Assembly: GCF_020520425.1 (NCBI RefSeq)
Contig: NC_079491.1
Coordinates: 7,241,143-7,305,142 of the forward strand
Direction: 5' to 3'
DNA length: 64,000 bases
DNA from: Spinacia oleracea
Lineage: Eukaryota > Streptophyta > Magnoliopsida > Caryophyllales > Amaranthaceae
In this document: piece after piece, positions 56,890-64,000 of the stretch
Position numbering within the stretch: position 1 is the stretch's first letter
Layout: each line of letters begins with the position of its first letter
Position numbers and translations under genes: made by a program
Notes under the pieces: generated by a model
Told to the model about the DNA's origin: nothing
The model's database searches: none
What the model saw: only the letters and a program-made list of their open reading frames with translations

Positions 56890-59660
56890 TAGAATGGCCA
56901 ACAATAATGACTTAGTTGTTGCTATTCGCCTCTTGGCGGAAAAGATGACCCCACCTTTTTAGAAAACCAGATTGGAGAGTTTGAGAAATTGTTTGGGGAT
57001 TTGAATTGTCTTGAGAATATGAGAGTGGGTCAAGTTGTCATGTATTTGAAAGATGAAGCCGATTTACAGTGGAGAGAAATAGAGTTAGGCTTAGCGCTGC
57101 TGAAAGATTTAATTAGGATTCAATTGTTACTGCCTTAAGGGAAAGGTTTACCCTACCTTTTATGAGAAAGCAGAAAGTTTAGGAATTCATAAACATTAGT
57201 ATGGGGAGCATGACCATCGATGAATACTATTGCAGATTTATAGCATGACCACCTTAGGATTAGGTGGGGAAACCTCTACATCTTTGGATTTTGTGTATGG
57301 GGGAGATGCTCATATTTATGGGTTGCAGTCTAGAATGGACAAGAAAAATATTGTCGTTGGGGAGAAAAGAAAAGAGTTTAATGCTGGGGAAAACCAAGGA
57401 AATTTCAAGAGAAATATGAATGAAAATGGTAATGGGAGTGGTAACCAGGTAAAGTAGGGATTTAACCAGTCAGGAAATTAGGGTCGAAGCCTTTAGGGGC
57501 GTAGAACAACTAAGAGAACTTCCATAAGTCTGCTAATGAGAATAACACCCAGGATAAGGCTCCGGATAAACTATTCGTTATGAGTAGAAGTGAAGCTGAA
57601 CGTTTTGCAGATGTAGTTTATGGTACTTTCTATTAACTCCGTGCCAGTTAAAACATTGTTTGATTCAGGGGCAACTTGCTCTTTTATTTCGTGCTCTATT
57701 GTTAAAAGTTGAAGTTAGTAGATTTTGAGGCGATTGATTTACCTGTTAGTCTACCTACTGGTGTAACCATAAAGTGTACCAAGTTGTTTAAGAACTTGCC
57801 TTTGAAGACAAAAGATTGTGTTTTTCCTTCTCATTTGATAAAGTTTAGTCTGAGGGACCTAGATGTAATTTCGGGGATGGACTAGCTAAGTGTGTACAAG
57901 GCTAAGGTAGATTGTGAAGTTCAGAAAGTAAGTTTAAGGAACCTTATTGGAAAATTGACCTCATATAGATGTTTTGAAAAGTCCAAGAACCTTTAAGTGA
58001 TTTCTATAATGCAAGTGAGGAAATTGATGAATAGAGAGTGTGAACTGTTTTCTGTATTGTGCTAGATGTGAGTAAAGAAGTTGGAGTGAAGATCGAGGAT
58101 GTTCCCATGGTGAATGAATTCGTTGGTGTGTTTCCGAGTGAAATTGCGAGTACGTCACCAGCTAGAGCCCTTGAGTTCACAATAGAGTTGAATCCCGGAC
58201 CGACACCTATACCCAGAGCACTTGATAGAATGACACCTCCTGGAATGAGCGAATTAAGACACAATTGCAAGAGTTATTTGTTAAGGAGAAAGATAAGAGT
58301 ATGGAACCATGCATCGATTTTAGGGAGCTAAACACCATCAAGAACGAGTATCCTTTGCCTAGGATAGATGACATATTTGATCAATTGAATTGGGCGAGTG
58401 TGTTCTCAAAGTCTGATTTGTGTTGAAGTACCACCAATTGAGGATAGATGATAAGGGCCTAGACCTCATTAGGACTCGTTATTGTCATTATGGGTTTAGA
58501 GTAATGTCTTTTGGGTTAACCAATGCACCTGCCATAAATATGGAATTGATGAATGAGATTTCCCACGAATTCCGAATTAAGTTTGTTATTATATTACTGA
58601 TGGTATCCTGATTTATTCAAAGAATGCAAAAAGAGCATAATGAAATCTTGAGGATTACTTTGGAAACGCTTAGAAAGAATCTAGTTTTTTTTTTCTTAAA
58701 TGAAGTATACAAATCTTGAAGTCATGTGTGTATAAGTGACACCAGTGGAAAAGTGAAGGACTAACTTGATTGAGAACTATGTTACGTAAGGGAATAAATC
58801 TAAGAGACGATTTGAGTGGTCCAGGATCGTTAGAAATCATTGTTGTCTGGAAAAGATGTAAAGAAATACATGAATTGGCGCAAGAGCTAAGAGAAAAGCC
58901 CAAAGTTATACACCCATGAAAAGCGTAATGAGGTTCGGTAACAAGGAAAAGTTGAACAGAAGGAATTTCTGTAGATCCTGCTAAGATTCAAGCTGTGAGT
59001 GAGCGACCTACTCCAAAGAACGTGTCCGATACTTGAAGTTTTCTAAGCCTAGATGACCATTATAGGAGTTGTGAAACAATTTTCGAAGTAAGCAAAACCA
59101 ATGACCAACTTGATGAAAAAGGAATCGAATTTCAAGTGAAGTGAGAAATGTGAGGAAGCTTTCTAGATTTAGTTGTTGTCGCGTCAATTGAAACCTTATA
59201 AGGCTAATTACCAAACCCATGACTTAGAGATAACTGTTATGGTGTTATCTACGAATATTTGGAGACATTACCTTTATAAGGCAACATGTAAGATCCTTAC
59301 CGAGAACAAAAGTCTGAAATTTTGGCAATAAGGTCCAGTTGAATCTTGGGGACAACATTGAAAATGAATATTGCTTCCCACCCTGCAACCGATAGACAGA
59401 TTGAGATTACTAATGAAATATATGTTGAAAACCTGTGTTATTGACTTTAAGGGTAATTGGGAAAACCACCTAGATTCGATTGACCTTCTTGCAACAATAG
59501 TTACTATGCGAGCTTTAAGATGACACATGTTGAGGCATTGTGTGGAAAGAAGTGTAGAAATCCAACTTGCTACGATTTTAGTGGAAATATAGCATTGGGG
59601 ACATGATTCGTTGAAGTAGGAATATCCAAAGTTATTCCCTGAGATGAGTTACGAGGGCGT
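56890..59660 (+). mobile_element. gag-pol remains of the LTR element
   Basis: In order: gag-like wording around 56900-57450 (GSMTIDEYYC), a protease-like FDSGATCSF near 57660, reverse-transcriptase wording around 58310-58600 ([25 protein letters not shown]), RNase H-like sequence near 59200 and integrase-like sequence near 59350-59600. The order RT-RNase H-integrase is Ty3/gypsy. This is a fossil: not one continuous frame. Confidence 0.8.
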
Positions 59661-59960
59661 AACTCGTTTTCTTTAAGGGGGGTAGAATGCGATAGAAATT
59701 CGCGCTTTTTACCTATTTTTGTAGCAATTTTATGCATTTTATGCTCATTTTTAGCAACTTATACATGTTGATGTAAAGCAAATAGATTCTCCGCATAAGA
59801 AAAATGTGTTCATGAGTAACACAAGCAACTTTAAGTTGGCAAAAGAGTGCACATGAGTGACACAAGTATTTCTCAAGTAAGAATGAATTAAAGACTTTTG
59901 AAAAATGTGTGAATTTTCGTGTCAAGTTTCGGGACGAAACTTCTTTTAAGAGGGGTAGAT

Positions 59961-62713
59961 TGTAATCCCCCGTAATTTTATACATTTTATTGATATATTT
60001 TAACGTATAGTTAATTATATTTAAATAGAATTTGCGAATTTTAGAAATAAATTATTTAAGTAACGAATATTTATTTTTATACGTTTTAAATATCTCAACG
60101 ATTTATGAAATTAAAATAAGTTTAGAATTTTATGTTGAAAAGAAATTGAATTACGAAAACCGTTTGAATTTTGAAAACAATCCTAATTGGTTTTGGATTC
60201 AAACACTTAAACTCAACCTTAGTTCTAGCCCAAGTTGATAAAGCCCAAATAATAAGACCCAAAACACTTTACTCCTTTCCTCTCTTTCAATGTTACGTAA
60301 AAGCAAAAACAACAAAAACTTCTCTGCTTCACTTTCACGTGAACCATAACCCTTAACCTCTTCCCCCTTTGCTCAGCCGCCAGCCGGCAGCCACGCTGGA
60401 CCACCGTCACTACACCGACCTCCTGCCACCAGCCCCTCCGCCGTCGGTACTCCTCTTCTCTTTCGTTCTTTCCTTTTTATCTCTCGTTCTTTGTCTCCCC
60501 TGACTTGTGTTCTGTTTTTTTCGCACAACCACTATCAGCGCACGCAACCACCACCTGTACCACCACCTGCTCCCGCCGACTTCCCATCGCCACAACCCAG
60601 CCGTCGACCAACCTCCTCCCTTCTCCTTTACATACACAAGAAATCCCCCCTCCTATTTTCTTTGTTGCTCCGCACGCAGCTACCAGTCGCGCTGCACCAC
60701 CGTCGCGCCACCAAGAGTGTTGAACCACCGACGTACCCACCGTCTGCTGCCGCCACTGTCGCCGGCCAGCAGCTTCCTTCTTCCTCACTTTAGGTTATTT
60801 CTAAACCCTTAAAACTAATTAATGTTTAATAATGTTTTTATAATTCGATTTATGTTTCTTGAATTAAATTCATGATTCTTTTTATGATTTATGATTTATT
60901 ATGAATTTCGGATTTCATGTTTTGTAATAATTATATCATTAATTTTCAGAATATACGATTTGATTAAGATATGGTTTTAGTTATTAAAGTATAAATTTTA
61001 AGGTTTTTAATGATTTTAAATCATGGTAGGATGTTTAGGAATTATTAAAGTTATTGTTTTTATGATTTAAACATGTTAATGATGTTTTGGAGTAGTTTGA
61101 AATTAGTTATATTGCTGGAAATTTAAAGTATGATGCTTTGAAAAGTTTTCAACGAATTTCAATAATTAATATAATAATTATGATGCTAGGAAATTAAACA
61201 TTCAAGTTTCGATATTGGGAAACGTCCTAATTATGTTTAGGAAGGGTTTGAAGCTCCCTAATGTTGCTGAAAATTCAATATGAATTGATATGAGTCTATA
61301 TTGGTTGTTTTTAGGTGGAGAATTCTCTTTAGGCAACTTTTGAAAGTGTTAAGGTGACGTATCAGTTTGTTTACACAAGGTACGTACATACCTGTGTGCT
61401 TGGAATGTGTGCTAATTGTTGAAACCATGTTGAATTGTTGATAAACTTGGTTATGTTAATGTTGTTGATGAACTTAGTCAGGTTGAAATTGCATGTTTGA
61501 TACTGTTGGATGAACATATTAAACCTTTATTGCATTTTGAGGATTATAACATGTTAGTATGGAAGATTGATGCAAACATGTTTGATTGGGAACACTAGAG
61601 TATTTAGTATACAATTCAGATCAGTTAATTGTTGTTCCCTTTTTAGCTTTTCACTACTTTATGAGGGCGGAGGACCTCATTTAGTAAGTTGAAACCTTAT
61701 ACCCATATTCAGGGGTTGATCAGTATTAAAGAAAAGATTGGAGTTAATTGGAATGAGTCTTGTTTGATGCCTTTGTGATCACTTACTTAATTCCAGGATA
61801 AAAGCAGTTGTAAATAAATGTGAGTTGTATGCCTTATGTGATTGTTGAGTCATAACTGGGTGTCAATTTGTAAATCATGTAAAGTGAAACTGAGTAGCAA
61901 TAGCTTTAGACTGTGCACGTCTAAAGTGACGGACAAACAGGAGTTGGGGTTCATGGTGGTAGCCCATGGCCTTTCATTCGGACCGGATTGATCACCGCGT
62001 CCTATTTTCAGTCAAACGTTCCTCGATATCGCAGGTCACTGAGGTTACGGAGTCGCGCCCGTACCTCGTCTAGCTAGAAAACTCGGTCCATTGCCTATTT
62101 CAATTAAAATAATATTATTGTTATAAAAGTCTAGTCCAGTCTAGCCTAGTCTAGTTAAGTATGGTCTTCAGATTATCATGATTTGTCTGCCCTTATTTAT
62201 GTTCATTAGTGTCATGTTAGGATTGATCGTTTAATAGTATCATGTTAGGATTATTATTGATTTAGTATGTAGTACTCAGCTTTGCTGATTACGTGCTTTT
62301 GCTTGTGCATGATGATCATGGCTATGCCTTATTGATCCTGTGATGACCCAATCTTTGGTGAGCAGTCTCTAAGGATCAATAAGCATTGTCCATCTGCAGG
62401 TTTGAAGATGTTGCATCATTGGGATCGGGAATAGAGAGCTTGTATTTAGTTTTGATTTGCTAAGTTAACTTGGGTTTGTTAATTGGGACTTTAAACTTGT
62501 CGTACTATTTATATTTCCTTATTTTCGTTGGTTGATTTTTGGGGACTAAATCTGTAATCGATTATTTATAAACCTAAAGTTAGTTTTATGTTTTCCGCTG
62601 CAAAATTCTGAATAAGCCGTTACGTTTTCACACGGGCGATAATGCCTTGATAATTCTCTACGTTTTATATTAAAAGATTAATTTAGAAAAGAGAGAATTG
62701 TCGGGGTGTTACA
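59961..62713 (+). repeat. 3' long terminal repeat
   Basis: 2753 bp, the same length as the 5' copy and about 99.85 per cent identical by eye. It ends GGTGTTACA directly before the second GTCCG. Confidence 0.93.
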
Positions 62714-62718
62714 GTCCG

Positions 62719-63353
62719 GTCTATTCATATTTAGGGTTTAATTTGGGGTCATCCTCGTCGGGTAGGTCTATAAAATCAGATTGGTTGTGGTGCCAATAGT
62801 AACCAACGAATTACATGTGTCAATTCATGTCCAATTGAACTTCAGAGGCTGAATTCCTACTAGAAACTCACACTTCGTACTTGACTTCTCATTCATTTAA
62901 GTAACGTGCGTATTATTAAGTGTCACGTCTACGTGTGTCAAGTCTCGCGGGAATTTAATTTACAACGTGCTCTTTTGCGGTGTGTACACATTTCCAAATT
63001 CTTCTCTTTTTGTTGTCGCCTTCTTGGTACAAACATATGTTATTTTATTGCCGGTCCATCTTTTACAAGAATTTATAAATTTTGTTAATACTATATGAAG
63101 TTATATCTTAAAAATGTACAACAAGATTAATTCTGAGATCACATATTGTGAGAGTTATGATAGAACTATGCTATTGTATATGTCTAGTGCTTTTTTGTTT
63201 ATGAAACTAGAGTATGTGTTCGTTTTCTATATGACGTGTTAGCGCGTCACTCAAGTGGTGGTGTCACATAATAAGTAACCTCATCAAACAAATGTTGTTA
63301 ACCTCTATAGAATTATAGTATTACTCAGTATGTTGAAAACTCATTTGTACTTA
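62719..63353. other. Right flank of the LTR element, no gene seen
   Basis: The sequence resumes the pre-insertion DNA after GTCCG. No conserved frame, RNA gene or bounded repeat is visible. Confidence 0.5.
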
Positions 63354-63543
63354 CTCCCTCTGTCCCTTAATACTCGCACCGTTTTGACTGGACACGCTTG
63401 CCAATGCACAACTTTGACCATCAATATCTTTAACTACATATTATAAAAACTTATAAAAATATTAATATTTTAAAAATATATATTAAGATGAATCCAACAA
63501 TATATTATATACTAACATTTGTTTTCATATACTATAAATAAAA
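63354..63543. mobile_element. Stowaway-type MITE cut by the next element
   Basis: Begins CTCCCTCTGTCCCTTAATAC after TA and matches, in reverse orientation, the complete copy at 46689-46950 up to TTTCATATACTATAAATAAA. The remaining 70 or so bases are absent before the MULE-type end starts. Confidence 0.75.
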
Positions 63544-64000
63544 CGGTTTTTTCATGAAATGCCCCCGAAGTTTGCACAAACGCACCAAATACCCTCGTGT
63601 CTTTCGAATCACATAATATACCCCTATTTTTGCCTAAGTTTGCACCAAATACCCCTAATCCGACCTTCCGTTAGTCCTCCGTTAAGTCATGTTTATAATT
63701 CACAGAATGCCCCTATTTTTAAACTTATTGCACAATATACACCTATTTGTAAACTAAGTTTCACTAAATATCCAAACTGCTTTTTTTTTTTTTTTCTTTT
63801 CTCTCCATCCCTTCCTTCTCTTTTCCTGATCCATCTTCTCCGGTGCACTCCATTGTTCTACAACCGCCAACATAAGAATCAACGTGCAAACAATCAAATT
63901 CGAAATATCAATTACTTCCATTCACACTAATCGCCCACAAATTGGACTGAGATTGGAGAAACAAGAAGGGCGGACCCAGAGAAGAACATACGGGATTGAG
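63544..64000. mobile_element. Left end of a second Pack-MULE-family element (runs off window)
   Basis: CGGTTTTTTCATGAAATGCC and then CACCAAATACCC, CCGTTAGTCCTCCGTTAAG and AATGCCCCTATTTTTAAAC follow the left terminal repeat of the element at 40062-41565 motif by motif, with clear divergence. The long frame through it (63559-63930) is low-complexity and not credible as a gene. The right end lies beyond the window. Confidence 0.72.

Larger units (their letters stand above)
52057..62713 (+). mobile_element. Ty3/gypsy LTR retrotransposon, very young LTRs, broken interior
   Basis: Two 2753-bp long terminal repeats (52057-54809 and 59961-62713), both running from TGTAATCCCC to GGTGTTACA, are flanked by the 5-bp duplication GTCCG (52052-52056 and 62714-62718). 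A primer site close to tRNA-Met (TGGTATCTAGAAGC) follows the left LTR, and a purine tract (AAGAGGGG) precedes the right one. Remains of gag, protease, reverse transcriptase, RNase H and integrase occur in that order, which places it in Ty3/gypsy, perhaps the Tekay/Del branch. I count about four differences between LTRs by eye, suggesting insertion roughly 50-100 thousand years ago at common plant rates. The coding part is clearly broken, with ten or more interruptions. Confidence 0.93.

Noticed and set aside
63559-63930. 123-codon frame at the right edge
   Set aside because: It lies in a MULE-type terminal repeat and a poly-T/CT-rich stretch. Composition is low complexity and there is no domain.
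1-64000. CRISPR arrays, bacterial operons, rRNA genes or canonical tRNA genes
   Set aside because: None seen. The regular repeats in the window are transposon words, coding repeats of PG1-beta or microsatellites.

Overview
This is nuclear DNA from a flowering plant. The supporting evidence is several split genes with plant-only protein families (CASP-like, EXECUTER, PG1-beta/BURP, plant bHLH), AT-rich introns and spacers, and a dense load of plant-type MITEs plus one long-LTR Ty3/gypsy element. I take it to be a eudicot. The family cannot be fixed from sequence alone, although a Caryophyllales relative such as spinach or beet would fit my impression of the repeats.

Layout. On the minus strand, from left to right: a CASP-like membrane protein gene (3 exons, 506-5165), EXECUTER 2 (11 exons, 8915-16461), an SIS3-type RING-H2 ubiquitin ligase (10 exons, 18254-25450) and a chloroplast histidine-phosphatase-like protein that lacks both catalytic histidines (5 exons, 28069-30113). 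On the plus strand: a polygalacturonase-1 beta-subunit/BURP protein (2 exons, 36232-38241) and a small bHLH-like protein with a degenerate basic region (3 exons, 47249-48737). I joined all exons by hand from splice sites, reading frame and remembered family sequences, and every join keeps the frame. From 38.3 kb onward the window is mostly transposons. A 10.7-kb LTR retrotransposon fills 52057-62713.

The genes do not form an operon or an obvious pathway. EXECUTER 2 and the phosphatase-like protein are expected in the chloroplast, the CASP-like protein and SIS3 in membranes, and PG1-beta in the cell wall.

Mobile DNA. Many elements have readable ends and target-site duplications (TSDs). There are five hAT-like MITEs with 8-bp TSDs, four of which carry their own repetitive internal word. 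Others are a Pack-MULE-like element carrying a degraded GRF-type zinc-finger gene, two ACCACC-motif fold-back elements and a small MULE-like MITE with 9-bp TSDs, several Stowaway-type MITEs (one with another element inside it), a tRNA-derived SINE, and a Helitron 3' end. A second copy of the Pack-MULE terminus begins at 63544 and runs off the window, apparently inside a Stowaway MITE.

I found no convincing new multi-gene system. The items most worth a second look are the Pack-MULE capture, the hAT elements with private repeat words, the catalytically dead phosphatase relative, the U12-type intron in SIS3, the bHLH protein lacking its DNA-contact residues, and the unexplained intact ORF inside the otherwise broken LTR element.
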